From Gentiana macrophylla (Eukaryota; Streptophyta; Magnoliopsida; Gentianales; Gentianaceae): 64,000 bases of DNA. Below, in pieces: positions 42,825 through 53,252 of the stretch (positions are counted from its first letter, which is position 1; each line of letters opens with the position of its first letter). The notes under the pieces are model-generated. The model saw nothing but the letters and a program-made list of their open reading frames with translations, searched no databases and was not told the origin of the DNA. The stretch is from contig JAOBSW010001218.1 of assembly GCA_026214975.1 (NCBI GenBank), positions 1-64,000 on the forward strand, written 5' to 3'. The position numbers and the translations under genes are program-made.

Positions 42825-43075
42825 TGTTGCGAGATTTCGGCAATTTTGTTGTTTATGATTCAACTGAGAATCGGATTTTTATGGCAAAGCCTTGATTATC
42901 CATATGACAAAATATTTCAAATATGAAACTCAGTTATAATCTCACAAGAAAACAGAACTGGACAGCGAATTCTTGGATAGGCAATCAGTATCCGGCCACC
43001 GGTACATTCACGTTGAGATTAGAACAATATCATAATTTACCTCAGTTAGAAATTTACCGGCATGGACAGATTTAT
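42825..43075 (+). pseudogene. G-type lectin S-receptor-like kinase fragment (B-lectin domain)
   Basis: Frames on the + strand encode L-R-D-F-G-N-F-V-V-Y-D-S-T-E-N-R, then M-K-L-S-Y-N-L-T-R-K-Q-N-W, N-S-W-I-G-N-Q-Y-P-A-T-G-T-F-T-L and L-E-I-Y-R-H-G-Q-I-Y-W-A-S. This is the mannose-binding lectin region of plant S-domain receptor kinases, in which a stretch like L-x-D-x-G-N-F-V and later P-A-x-G-x-F-T-L-x-x-D are conserved. A frameshift lies in the middle. Signal peptide, S-locus, PAN, membrane and kinase parts are all absent. Its right half is duplicated at about 50713-50830. Confidence 0.72.
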
Positions 43076-43182
43076 TGGGCTAGTGTCCATGACAAAAAGA
43101 CAATAAAACAATATCAAGGCTATCTAGTCTGTTTGTTTAAGAATATTCGGATTTTAGGTGCTTTTATACACCACGAAAGGTG

Positions 43183-43275
43183 CGCGGCGTATGTGGGATG
43201 TGTGCGTCGGTCACGCGTGTGCGTGTGCGTGCGCGGCGTATGCGGGACGCGTGCGTCGGTCACGCGTGCGTCGCT
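43183..43275. repeat. CpG-rich minisatellite in unit A
   Basis: The words gtgcgtcggtcacgcgtg and gcgcggcgtatgcggg recur in a small island of CG-rich DNA in an AT-rich background. The matching stretch in unit B is 50925-51022. Confidence 0.75.
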
Positions 43276-43766
43276 CCTTCGGGGCATATTTAGCAAATAA
43301 CTTCATACGGAGCATATATATCAAATACGACTAATTTTAAAATGGTCATGGTGTAGGTATTGGACCACCATGTCATCATTTTCAAGAAAATTCATTGGTA
43401 GTTTTTTTCTAAAGGTAGGGGCCCAATTTGAAAACACTAATGCCTATTGGTTGAGGACCACCAACTAGGATTTGGTCCATGACCAACCTAAAATTTGTGA
43501 TCAAATACTACTTTTGAGGTATAATTCTTCAAGTTTCCCTTGTACATAACATATAAAGATGTAGTACGTATCAAATAATTTGTTAAAGGTGATTTATTAG
43601 AATATTATTTATTTATCACCCATGAAAATCATTTATATCTTTACAAGATGTTGATAACGGTGGTCGATAATTCACTATCTCACCGGTTCGTTCTGCAATT
43701 GCACTATATTTCTTTTTTTTTAAATAATAATATAGTTTAATTGCGCGCATAACGAACAACTAAGAT

Positions 43767-44460
43767 CGTGAATTTTCGACCACCATTATCAACATCTAGT
43801 AAAGATTAAAAAAAAAAACGACCACGGTTATCTACGGTTAGCAATAGCACCGTAGCATAATTGAATTTCTATTCATACATTATCGTTGCCATTAAGAACA
43901 CAAAGTAAATAAGGCTCATGATTTACTGTAACTTGTATGTGATGGACTTCAGTGTTAGCGATTGCCTCTTAAACAACGGGTTACGCAGGAAGTCCCTCAT
44001 ACGCAGTTCATTATACATCTTTACAGCTTGACAATATCATTGCCATTAAGAACACAAAGTAAATGAGACTTGTGATTTTCGGTAACTTGTCTGTGATGGA
44101 CTTCAGTGTTAGCGATTGTCTGTTAAACAACGGGTTACATAGGAAATCCCTCATACGCAGTTCATTATACATCTTTACAACTTGACAATTTCTGTGTGTA
44201 TACATCTTTACAGCTTGACAATTTCGGTAACTTGTCTGTGATGGACTTCATTTCTGTCAAGCTGTGAAGATGTATAATGAACTGCGTATGAGGGACTTCC
44301 TACGTAACCCGTTGTTTAAGAGACAATCGCTAACACTGAAGTCTATCACACACAAGTTACAGTAAATCATGAGCCTTATTTACTTTGCGTTCTTAATGGC
44401 AACGATAATGTATTAATAGAAATTCAAATATGTTACGGTGTCATTGTAACCGAAATAGTC
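43767..44460. repeat. Long inverted repeat with internal partial duplication (unit A)
   Basis: The + arm (about 43860-44034, repeated in part at 44035-44224) pairs with the inverted arm about 44250-44445. The shared phrases include gtgttagcgattg, caacgggtta, ggaagtccctca and ttcattatacatc. It resembles a foldback element that has re-duplicated one arm. Confidence 0.75.
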
Positions 44461-44644
44461 ATGCCGTTGGTATGGGGTTAATACAATTGTTGGAGATCTC
44501 CGTACATGTTTGGCCACCTGCCAATTGGTAAAATAGTACTCGGTCCTGAAGTAGGTAATTAAGATGTAGTTAGTATATGTTTAAAAAAAATAAAAAATAA
44601 AAAGAAAGAAAGAAAATCAAAGAAAATACATATATAATCGTTGG

Positions 44645-44863
44645 TATTATGTAATAATATATTTTGGATTGTCTATTGATATCGATCGATTCGATTGATC
44701 TTTTTGTAATATTACGATTCCATTTCTTTATTGCAGATTCACACCTAGTAATGTACTATATATATACCCCCTTGTACTATTGAAATAGAAGACCAGCAAT
44801 TATCTCTTCTTCCATACTTTGTGCTTCTCTTGTTCTTCTGTTATTTCCCATAGTTCTATAACA
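44645..44863 (+). repeat. 5' LTR of the Retrofit-type element
   Basis: This 219-bp LTR has a TATA-like tatatatata at about 44757-44767 and is followed by the primer-site words cgttatcagcacgag (44864-44878). It pairs with 50382-50598. Confidence 0.92.
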
Positions 44864-44962
44864 CGTTATCAGCACGAGGCTCTAACCAACTGAGTATTCC
44901 ATTGGTGTCCTTTTAGCGGTTCAGGTAAAATTTTATTTTTGTTCATCACTCTTCTTGTTTTA

Positions 44963-45948
44963 ATGGCTAACATCACCAAACAAGACTTTGTACCTCTAAA
45001 CATATCGGGGAAAAATTATTTATCATGGGCCATGGATGTTGAGATGCACTTGGTATCTATGGGTCTTGGCAAAACGATTGTCACAAATAATACTGAGACA
45101 AGCCAAGACCGTGCAAAGGCCATGATATTTCTCCGTCATCATCTGGATGAGGATTGAAACACACAGTATTTAACGGTGAAAGATCCAGTATGAATTGTGG
45201 AACCATCTAAAAGAGAGGTTCGACCACTTGAAGTTGGTTGTTTTACCAAAGCCGATATGATTGGCTCAACTCGCATCGCAGGACTTTAAATCACATCGAA
45301 TATAATTCACTATTTTTAAGATCACATCACAATTGAAGCTGTGTGGTGAAAAGGTGTGAGATGAAGACATGTTGGAAAAACTTTTCCACATTTCATGCCT
45401 CTAATGTGCTCTCGCAAAGCAACAATATCGAGAGAAAGGTTTTAAGAGATATTCGATCTCATTGCATGCCTACTCTGTTTGAAAGCGTAACAATGAGTCG
45501 TTAATGAAAAATCATGAGTCCCGGCCCCATGGAGCTAGTCCATTCCACGAAGTGAATGCGACACAATCTTCAAATTTTGGCCGTGGTCGTGGGACGTGGT
45601 CGCGGTGGAGATCGTGGTAGAGGCCGTGGTCGTGGACGCGGTCGTGGAAAATATGCGACACATCACAATGAAAATCGTGGCAAGAAAGCGGCGATCCACC
45701 AAGATCGGATCATAACAACACAAAAAAAAAAACATGGTGACAAATGTTATAGATGTGGAATGGACGGACATTGGTCCAAGTCATGCCGTACGGCAAAACA
45801 TCTTGTTGATCTTTATCTGGCATCTCAGAGAAAGCCAGAAAATGGTGTTGAGGCAAATTTTATTGATCAGAAGAATGATGATCTTGATTTTGATATGCCA
45901 TTAATGTCATCCATGGAAGTTGCCGATTTTTTTAATGACACTGCTTGA
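44963..45948 (+). pseudogene. Gag of the Retrofit-type element, frameshifted
   Basis: An ATG at 44963 starts N-I-T-K-Q-D-F-V-P-L-N-I-S-G-K-N-Y-L-S-W, a typical copia gag opening, and the frame breaks at 45155. The last part (45556-45948) has an R-G/G-R-G repeat (about 45575-45650) and an intact CCHC knuckle C-Y-R-C-G-M-D-G-H-W-S-K-S-C (about 45750-45791). It ends V-A-D-F-F-N-D-T-A and TGA. RG repeats and the knuckle bind RNA in the particle. The middle (45160-45555) is coding-like but split. Confidence 0.85.
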
Positions 45949-46729
45949 AGGCTTCGGTTTATCGTGTTTTTGACACATTATTTCTTTTGTTATTCCAATA
46001 AAGTTGTTTGTGTCGTTTTGCATTTTATGTCATCCAAATAAAATTACTTTAGCAGTTGTTTTAGTATTGTTTTATCTTTGTCTTTGTTGAGATTGATCTA
46101 TTATGTAATATGGAGTTTTATTATTAATAAATCCAAGTGGGCATTGCTAGTCTCTCCTTCGTTATAATTTATGTTGAAAACCAAAGGATACAATGCATTT
46201 ATTATTAGTACATAGACTTGATGTCACAGATGTATTGATATTTTATTAAATAAAACGCTCCCCTTTATATATTAAAAAAAAAAAAAATTTAAATAAATAA
46301 ATAAATAAAAACCAATGCGCGTCAAATTATCGAGCCAACTATGAGTCATTTATGATCCAATATTTTTGCCTACCCAACGTAATTATAATAAAAAAAAAAA
46401 TAAAAAAAAAATAAAAAAAAGAAAGGGGTTTGACATTTCTTTGGAGAAAAGATTTGATTGTAATAATTAATAGATTCAATTTTTACCTTTTCCTTTAGTG
46501 TGACTTAATTATGAACGTAGTCTTTGGCATCTATATAATAGATGAATATTTAACAAATACCTTTACACTATTTTTCTGATGTTTAAATATAGTATATATA
46601 TATTTATTCACTTATTTATTGCGGACATACCACTCAACATCATCATAATTGTGGTAAATTCATATTCTTCAATAACTCCTTTGCTTTCTTGACTAACATA
46701 TTATGTTTTTTATTGAAGAGAAAAATGGA
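45949..46729 (+). other. Non-coding gap between gag and protease
   Basis: This AT-rich stretch of about 780 bp has no domain. It contains aataaa words (for example about 46000, 46127 and 46281), A runs (about 46275-46289 and 46391-46420), and a 3' splice-site-like tract ttttttattgaag just before protease (about 46706-46719). In some plant copia elements (ATCOPIA93/EVD) gag is also made from a short, separately ended RNA, which would suit such a gap. Confidence 0.5.
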
Positions 46730-47384
46730 AGCCAATAACACGAGACTCTCTAATGGTGATGACGATTTATGTCTCATTGACAGTGCAACGACGCACACAA
46801 TATTGAAAAATATAGAATATTTTTTCAATTTGGAAAAGGAGAAATCAACGTAAACACTATAAGTGGTAGTGCTAAATTGATACAAGGCTCAAGGAAAAGC
46901 CATTGTTTTCCTCCCTAAAGGGACAAAACTTATTATAAACAATGCACTATTTTCTCCCATGTCTCGAAGGAATCTGTTGAGTTTTAAAGATATCCGTGAA
47001 AATGGGTATCATGTCGAGACAGAGAATGCGATGAATAAAGAATATTTGTTGATTACAAACACAATTTCTGGAAGGAAATGTGTATTAGAAATGTTGTCCG
47101 CTTTATCTTCTGGCTTATATTATACGAAAATAAGTGCAGCGGAAATTCATCATATCGCAGACCAAAAGTCTGTTGATTCTAATGAATTTATGATATGGCA
47201 TGATCGCCTCGGCCATCCCGGTTCCACGATGATGAGACGGGTAATTGAGCATTCACATGGCCATTCATTAAAAGGTCAAAAAGTGATAAATTCCAACGAA
47301 TTATCATGTGTTGCTTGCTCACAAGGCAAACTAATTATCAAACATTCACCGGTTAAGGTTGAATCTGAATCCCTTACATTTTAG
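46730..47384 (+). pseudogene. Protease and GAG-pre-integrase, Retrofit-type
   Basis: Near 46760-46800 the frame gives C-L-I-D-S-A-T-T-H-T-I-L-K, the protease active site (D-S-G/A-T-T-H-T-I), with A in place of the usual G. After a frameshift, 46959-47384 includes L-L-S-F-K-D-I-R-E-N-G-Y-H and I-W-H-D-R-L-G-H-P-G, then C-V-A-C-S-Q-G-K, the zinc finger of integrase. Confidence 0.85.
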
Positions 47385-48617
47385 TAACGCATTCAGGGTG
47401 ATATATGTGGATTCTATGGATCCACCATGTGGACCTTTCGGATATTTTATGGTGCTCATTGATGCATCGACGAGATGGTCACACGTATGTTTATTATCTT
47501 CTCGTAACCATGCATTCGCAAGATTGCTTGCCAGATAATTAAGTTACGAGCACAATTTCACGATTATCCAATTAAGAACATTCGCTTGATAATGCCGGTG
47601 AATATTCATCACATATGTTTGATGACTATTGCATGTCCATTGGAATCAGTGTGGAACACCCTGTGCCTTATGTTCACACACAAAATGGCCTAGCCGAATC
47701 ATTTATTAAAAGGTTGCAATTGATTGCACGACCATTACTAATGAGGTCTCAGCTTCCTGTATCGGCTTGGGGGCATGCCATATTACATGCAGCAACGCTT
47801 GTGAGAATTAGACCAACAAGTGATCATAATTATTCTCCCCTGCAATTAGTTATTGGCCATGAGCCCGACATTTCACATTTGAGAATTTTCGGGTGTGCGG
47901 TGTATGTTCCTATTGCGCCACCTAAACGTACTAAAATGGGAGCCCAAAGAAGATTGGGGATATATGTGGGGTATGAATCACCATCGATAATCAAATATAT
48001 TGAACCATTAACAGGTGATTTATTTAGTGCACGGTTTGCAGATTGTCATTTTGACGAATCACATTTCCCGACATTAGGGGGAGGAAAGGATCAACCGAAA
48101 AAGGAAATTAATTGGAAAGTATCATTAGATTTCCTTGATCCTCGTACAAAAGAGTGTGAACTGGAAGTTCAAAGAATTGTCCATTTGCAGAAAATTGCAA
48201 ATCAATTACCGGATGCATTTAGTGATTCCAGAAGAATCACAAAATCTTTTATTCCTGCTGAAAATGTTCCAGTTAAAATTGATGTCCTAGAAGGACAAAT
48301 GACAAGTGCTAATGAATCCAATGCACGCGCGTAAGCGTGGTAGACCTCTCGGTTCTAAAGATAAAAATCCTCGTAAGAAAAGAGGATTGGCTAGCGATAT
48401 TATTGATGGAACCAGAGATGATACTAGTGACAAAATTCAACCTTCTGAAGAGGTAGCTCTTGAAGAGCATGAACCTGTAGAAAATGAAGTTATTGAAAAT
48501 TCTGTAAATTTTGTCACTACAAGAAAAAAATGGAATAGAAAAGATACGATTATCGATAGTATCTTTGCATATAATGTAGCACTTGATATTACTGTAAGAA
48601 GATGGCGAGGATCATGA
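47385..48617 (+). pseudogene. Integrase and linker, Retrofit-type
   Basis: Around 47440-47600 the core is split by frameshifts. It recovers at 47615-48334 with F-D-D-Y-C, V-P-Y-V-H-T-Q-N-G-L-A-E-S-F-I-K-R (catalytic E), L-R-I-F-G-C-A-V-Y-V-P and R-R-L-G-I-Y-V-G-Y-E. The linker 48306-48617 is charged (G-R-P-L-G-S-K-D-K-N-P). The integrase would insert the DNA copy, but not as read here. Confidence 0.87.
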
Positions 48618-48639
48618 ACCAAGGTCGGTTGATGAATGT

Positions 48640-49700
48640 CGCAAGAGAAACGATTGGCCAAAATGGAAAGAGGCGATTCAGTGTGAATTGAATTCATTAG
48701 CCAAAAGAAGTGTTTTTGGACCTATAGTCCGAACACCTGAAAATATGAAACCCGTCGGGTATAAATGGGTCTTTGTAAGGAAAAGAAATGAAAATGATGA
48801 AATTATGAGATATAAAGCAAGATTAGTAGCCCAAGGATTTTCACAAAGACCAGGGCTTGATTATGATTTAAACGTATTCACGGTGATGGATGGGATCACG
48901 TTTCGATATCTTGTGAGTTTAGCGGTACATGAAAAACTGGACATGCGTTTGATGGATGTGGTTACCGCGTATCTTTATGGATCATTAGATACCGATATCT
49001 ATATGAAAATCCCAGAAGGATTTAACATGCCTCAAGCATTTAAATCAAGTCCTAAGCATATGTATTCTATAAAATTACAGAAATCTTTGTATGGGCTCAA
49101 ACAGTCAGGCCGCATGTGGTATAATCGTCTCAATGATTGTTTACTTAAAGAAGGCTATACAAATGACCCAATATGTCCGTGTGTGTTCATAAAAAAAGAT
49201 GGGTCAAATTATGTAATTATAGCGGTGTATGTTGATGATCTCAACCTGATTGGAACTCCTGAAGAGCTCCAAAAGCGGTTGAATACTTAAAGAAAGAGTT
49301 TGAGATAAAAGATTTGGTAAGACTGCATTACTGTCTTGGTTTACAAATTGAACATTTAAATAACGGAATCTTTGTCCATCAAAGTACTTATGCCCGAAAG
49401 ATACTAAAAAGATTTAATATGGATAAGGCACATTCATTAAGCTCTCCAATGGTCGTTAGGTCACTTGATCCTACAAAAGATCCTTTTAGACCTCGAGAAG
49501 AGAATGAGGAGATACTTGGTCCTGAAGTACCATATCTCAAAGGCAATTGGTGCACTTATGTATCTTGCTAATTGTACTAGACACGATATATCATTCGCGG
49601 TAAATTTATTGGCACGGTTTAGTTCATCTCTACAAAACGACATTGGAATGGCATTAAACACATTTTCCGCTATCTTCAAGGTACTGATTGGACTGGTTTA
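48640..49700 (+). pseudogene. Reverse transcriptase, Retrofit-type
   Basis: The frame 48688-49290 reads V-G-Y-K-W-V-F-V-R-K-R-N-E, Y-K-A-R-L-V-A-Q-G-F-S-Q-R-P-G, RLMDVVTAYLYGSLDTDIYM, K-S-L-Y-G-L-K-Q-S-G-R and Y-V-D-D-L-N-L-I-G (catalytic). Shifted frames continue with C-L-G-L-Q-I-E-H-L, S-T-Y-A-R-K-I-L-K-R-F-N-M-D and S-A-A/I-G-A-L-M-Y-L-A-N to about 49660. Two or three frameshifts are needed. Confidence 0.9.
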
Positions 49701-49726
49701 TTTTATTCATATGATTCTCGGCTGAA

Positions 49727-50230
49727 TTGATTGGTTATGCGGATTTGGATACTGTCGACCCACATAAAGCAAGATCCCAAACAGGATATTTATTTACATG
49801 TGGTGGTACAGCCATTTCATGGCGATCTTCAAAGCAAACTATTACTGCAACCTCGTCCAATCATTCGGAAATAATAGCAATGCATGAAGCTAGCCGAGAA
49901 TGTGTTTGGTTGAGATCGATGACCCAACATATTCGGAATAGTTGTGGGATATCACTTGAAAAGGAACACCCCCCCACGATATTATATGAAGATAATGCGG
50001 CATGCATTTCCCAATTAAAAGGGAGGATACATTAAAGGTGATAGAACAAAACATATCTCACCCAAGTTCTTCTTTACTCATGATTTGCAAAGGAATGGGG
50101 AGATTGATGTGCAGCAGATCCGGTCAACCGATAATCTGGCAGATTTATTTACCAAGGCATTGCCGACTGCAACATTTGAAAGACTGGTAAAGAGCATTGG
50201 GATGCGGCGCTTGAAAGATCTTCATTGATG
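49727..50230 (+). pseudogene. RNase H, Retrofit-type
   Basis: The frame has A-D-L-D-T-V-D-P-H-K-A-R-S-Q-T-G-Y-L-F, T-A-I-S-W-R-S-S-K-Q, S-S-N-H-S-E-I-I-A-M-H-E-A and Y-E-D-N-A-A-C-I. The end H-I-S/T-x-K-F-F is recognisable in shifted frames to about 50225, with L-A-D-L-F-T-K-A-L-P-T words near 50135-50170. It is followed by the purine tract ccaagggggag (50371-50381) before the 3' LTR. Confidence 0.87.
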
Positions 50231-50381
50231 CTTGGTTCAGGGGGAGAGAATCAAACTCAGATAAATATGTACTCTTTTTCCTTAACTAAGATTTTTTTTC
50301 CCACTGGGTTTTTTCTTAGTAAGGTTTTAACGAGGCATATCATATCTGTTGTTTGTTGAACAATAGACATCCAAGGGGGAG

Positions 50382-50598
50382 TATTATGTAATAATATATT
50401 TTGGATTGTCTATTGATATCGACTGATTCTGATTGATCTTTTGTAATATTACGATTCCATTCCTTTATTGCATTCACACCCTAGAATGTACTATATATAT
50501 ACCCCCTTGTACTATTGAAATAGAAGACCAGCAATTATCTCTTCTTCCATACTTTGTGCTTCTCTTGTTCTTCTGTTATTTCCCATAGTTCTATAACA
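50382..50598 (+). repeat. 3' LTR of the Retrofit-type element
   Basis: This 217-bp LTR pairs with 44645-44863. Near 50420-50432 it reads cgactgattctgatt where the 5' copy reads cgatcgattcgatt, again differing at CTG. Confidence 0.92.
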
Positions 50599-50712
50599 GT
50601 TGGAGACATTTTACGTACCACGATTTGCCTATAATAATGTTGGGCCTTCCCCTTGTCTGTTGGCCAAGGGCGATGATGCAACGTCAGTTGATTGGGTACT
50701 ACTATACGCTTA

Positions 50713-52095
50713 GGATCACGTTGAGATTAGAACAATATTTATGCAAAAAAAAAATGATTAGAACAATATCAAAATTCACCTCAATTACTAATTTACCGGT
50801 ATGGACAAATTTATTGGGTTAGTGTTCCATGACAAAAAGACAATAAAACAATATCAGGACGATTTAGTCTGTTCTTTTTTTAAGAATATTCGGATTTTAG
50901 CTGCTTTTATACACCACGAAAGTTGTGCGGCGTATGTTGGATGCGTGCGTCGGTCACTCGTGATGCGTGCGCGGCGTATGCGGAATGTGTGCATCGGTCA
51001 CACGTGACGTGTGCGTCGCTCCTACGGGACATATTTAACAAATAAGTTCACGCGGAGTATATATATCAAATGCTACTTTTGAGGTATAACTTCAAGTTTC
51101 CCTTGTACATAACATATAAAGATGTAGTACGTATCAAATAATTTGTTAAAGTAATTTATTAGAATATTTTTTATTTATCACCCATGAAAATCATTTTTAT
51201 CTTTACAAGATGTTGATAATTCACTATCTTACCAGTTCGTTCTGCAATTGCACTATATTTCTTTCTTGTTTTTTTGAAAAGAAAAACATAATATTGTGTA
51301 ATTGCGCGCAGAACGAACATCGATCTAAGATCATGAATTTTCGACCACCATTATCAACATCTAGTAATGATACGTACCGTAACATATTTGAATTTCTATT
51401 AATACATTATCACGCTTATTAAGAACACAAAGTAAGCGAGGCTTGTGATTTTGGTAACTTATGCATGATGGACTTGGTGTTAGAGATTATCGTTAAACAA
51501 CGGGTCACGTAGGAAGTCCCTCATTTGTAGTTCATTATACATCTTTACAACTTGACGGAAAACCGTCAAGCTGTAAAGATGTATAATGAACTACAAATGA
51601 GGGACTTTCTACGTGACCCGTTGTTTAACAGACAATCGCTAACACTGAAGTCCATCAGAGACAAGTTACCGAAAATCATGAGTCTTATTTACTTTGTGTT
51701 CTTAATGGCAACGATAATGTATTAATAGAAATTCAAATATGTTACGGTGCTATTGCTAACCGAAATAGTCAAGCTGTTGGTATAAGGTAATACAACCAAA
51801 ATAATGCCATGCGTGTCCCAAAATTGTTGGAGATCTCCGTACATGTCTGGCCAACTGCCAATTGGTAAAATAGTACTCGGTCCATAAGTAAGTAAGGTGT
51901 AGTTAGTATATGTTTAAAAAATAAAATAAAATAAAAAAAAGAAAGAAAATCAAAGAATATACATATATATATAATCATTGGAGACATCTTACGTACCACC
52001 TGGATTTGCCTATAATAATGTTGGGCCTTCCCCTTGTTTGCTGGCCAAATTAAGGCGATGCAATGTCAGTTGATTGGGTAGTACTATACACTTAG
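50713..52095. repeat. Tandem duplication, unit B
   Basis: This is a second copy of 42999-44639 plus 50604-50718, without the copia element. It begins in the lectin fragment (cacgttgagattagaacaat) and carries the CpG-rich repeat (50925-51022), a hairpin (51375-51748) and the unoccupied copia target (about 51975-51985). Confidence 0.82.
51375..51748. repeat. Near-perfect long hairpin, about 185-bp arms, 4-base loop
   Basis: Left arm 51375-51558 and right arm 51563-51748 are inverted copies separated only by aaaa. Arm differences include cttggtgtt against the complement's cttcagtgtt and tatcgtt against tgtctgtt, all at CAG/CTG. Both arms also contain minus/plus frames with words such as Y-N-E-L-R-M-R-D-F-L, but no known protein is recognised. 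Confidence 0.88.
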
Positions 52096-52514
52096 GATCA
52101 CTGATGCAAGCACCGGCAATTAATATCAGATCAGATGTTGTTGTTAAGGCAAGGGAGCACAATGAGGAAACGTCCATTGAGATAGGAAAAGCAGTGGCCA
52201 TCTTCATATTTTGGATATGGTAGGCAGGGCCGGCCCAACCTTTAGGCAAGCCAGGCAATTGTCTCTGCCCAATGCACTGCACAAACAGCATATATGCCTC
52301 GCTATAAAAAAAAAAAAAAAAAAAAAAACTAAAAAAGCCTAAAATGTTTGTTTTAAAAAAAGCAATAAAAGGCCAAATTATTTTTAAAAAAAAAACCCAA
52401 TAAAAGTTATGAAAACACACAAGTTGTTTACTGGATATATTATTATTAGTGTGATTCAGATCTCATGAACGGAGTTTTTGAAGTTGAAGCTAATAAAGAC
52501 CCATCTTCAAGACG

Positions 52515-52652
52515 ATGACTCAAGAACGCTTGAATGGGTTGGCCATAATATCGATTGAGCGGAAATCGGTTGATGAAATTGACGATTATACTTTGATTAG
52601 TGATTTCGCTCCAAATGCGCTTCAAAGCGTTGTTGAATTGTTGAATACTTGA
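52515..52652 (+). pseudogene. C-terminal remnant of a zf-TTF-type hAT transposase
   Basis: An open frame of 45 codons, in frame from ATG 52515, encodes MTQERLNGLAIISIERKSVD and ends N-T with TGA at 52650-52652. The phrase M-x-Q-E-R-L-N-G-L-A-x-x-S-I-E is the conserved C terminus of hAT transposases with a TTF-type zinc finger. The upstream part, including the catalytic core, is deleted, so the element depends on a related enzyme. Confidence 0.8.
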
Positions 52653-52666
52653 ATTAATATTTAGTA

Positions 52667-52671
<5 letters not shown>

Positions 52672-52742
<71 letters not shown>

Positions 52743-52744
52743 GT
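52672..52744. repeat. (TA)n then (GTAT)n microsatellite
   Basis: About 30 TA units are followed by three to four GTAT units, inside the 652-bp hAT derivative. Confidence 0.95.
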
Positions 52745-52919
52745 TTTGGGTATGAAAATGATGAAATGAATTTGAATACTAGAAAAAAATCATTTTTCGG
52801 TCGAATGTTTTTTTCAGTGTTAATAAGCTCTATTTTTTTCTCCGCAAAGGCGCCTCAAAACGTAGGACCGGCCCTGATGGTAGGTACGTATATGCACTAA
52901 TTTATACGATTAAAAAGCA

Positions 52920-53252
52920 CTACTTTATACCAAGGGCGTGGGAATTGAAAGAGCGGCAATTTTCTGCACTACAAGGGATCGACCTTCCACCGCGTGATCC
53001 CTCAATTCATGTGCCAAGGCGGCGACTTCACTCGCGGAGACGGCACCGGCGGTGAGTCGATCTATGGAGCTAAATTCGCTGATGAAAACTTTGTTTTGAG
53101 GCATACCGGGCGAGGACCCCGTCCATGGCTAATTAATCTTCGGGCCCAACACAAACGGATCCCAGTTCTTCATCGCAGACCGAGAAGACCTCGTGGCTTG
53201 ATGGGAAGCACTGCATGTTTGGGCAAGTGGTTGATGGTTTGGATGTGGTGAG
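52920..53252 (+). pseudogene. Cyclophilin (peptidyl-prolyl isomerase) fragment, 5' part
   Basis: The + strand encodes [16 protein letters not shown], then [19 protein letters not shown]. These carry the R-x5-Q catalytic face of single-domain cyclophilins, which turn proline peptide bonds in folding proteins. After [10 protein letters not shown] the frame shifts. The later codons still match [14 protein letters not shown] and the end reads G-M/L-D-V-V-R. Upstream (about 52920-52960) matches G-V/I-G-K-S-G-K-P-L-H-Y with indels, but roughly the first 35 residues are absent. The LTR element at 53253 cuts it, and the C terminus continues at 61286. Confidence 0.87.

Larger units (their letters stand above)
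42999..44639. repeat. Tandem duplication, unit A (left part)
   Basis: This unit matches 50713-51965. It includes the end of the lectin fragment, a CpG-rich repeat, an AT-rich stretch and long inverted repeats. The unit continues after the copia element at 50604-50718, so the insertion came after the duplication. Confidence 0.8.
44645..50598 (+). mobile_element. Retrofit/Ale-type Ty1/copia element (5.95 kb)
   Basis: Short LTRs (44645-44863 and 50382-50598) start TATTATGTAATA and end TATAACA. TSD gttgg is exact (44640-44644 and 50599-50603). Unit B of the local duplication has the corresponding unoccupied site near 51977. The order is primer-binding site, gag, a 0.78-kb gap, protease, integrase, reverse transcriptase, RNase H and purine tract. 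LTRs of about 220 bp and gag beginning near N-I-T-K-x-D-F-V fit the Retrofit/Ale group. Frameshifts are numerous. Confidence 0.93.
52225..52876 (+). mobile_element. 652-bp hAT derivative with exact 8-bp TSD
   Basis: It starts cagggccggccc and ends gaccggccctg (inverted). TSD atggtagg is exact at 52217-52224 and 52877-52884. It is a deletion form, since it keeps only the last codons of a transposase, an A run (52303-52327) and a long AT microsatellite. Confidence 0.94.

Noticed and set aside
43757..44460. MULE with long terminal inverted repeats
   Set aside because: No transposase, no clear 9-bp TSD at the outer ends, and the arms nearly touch. Inverted repeat is the safer description.
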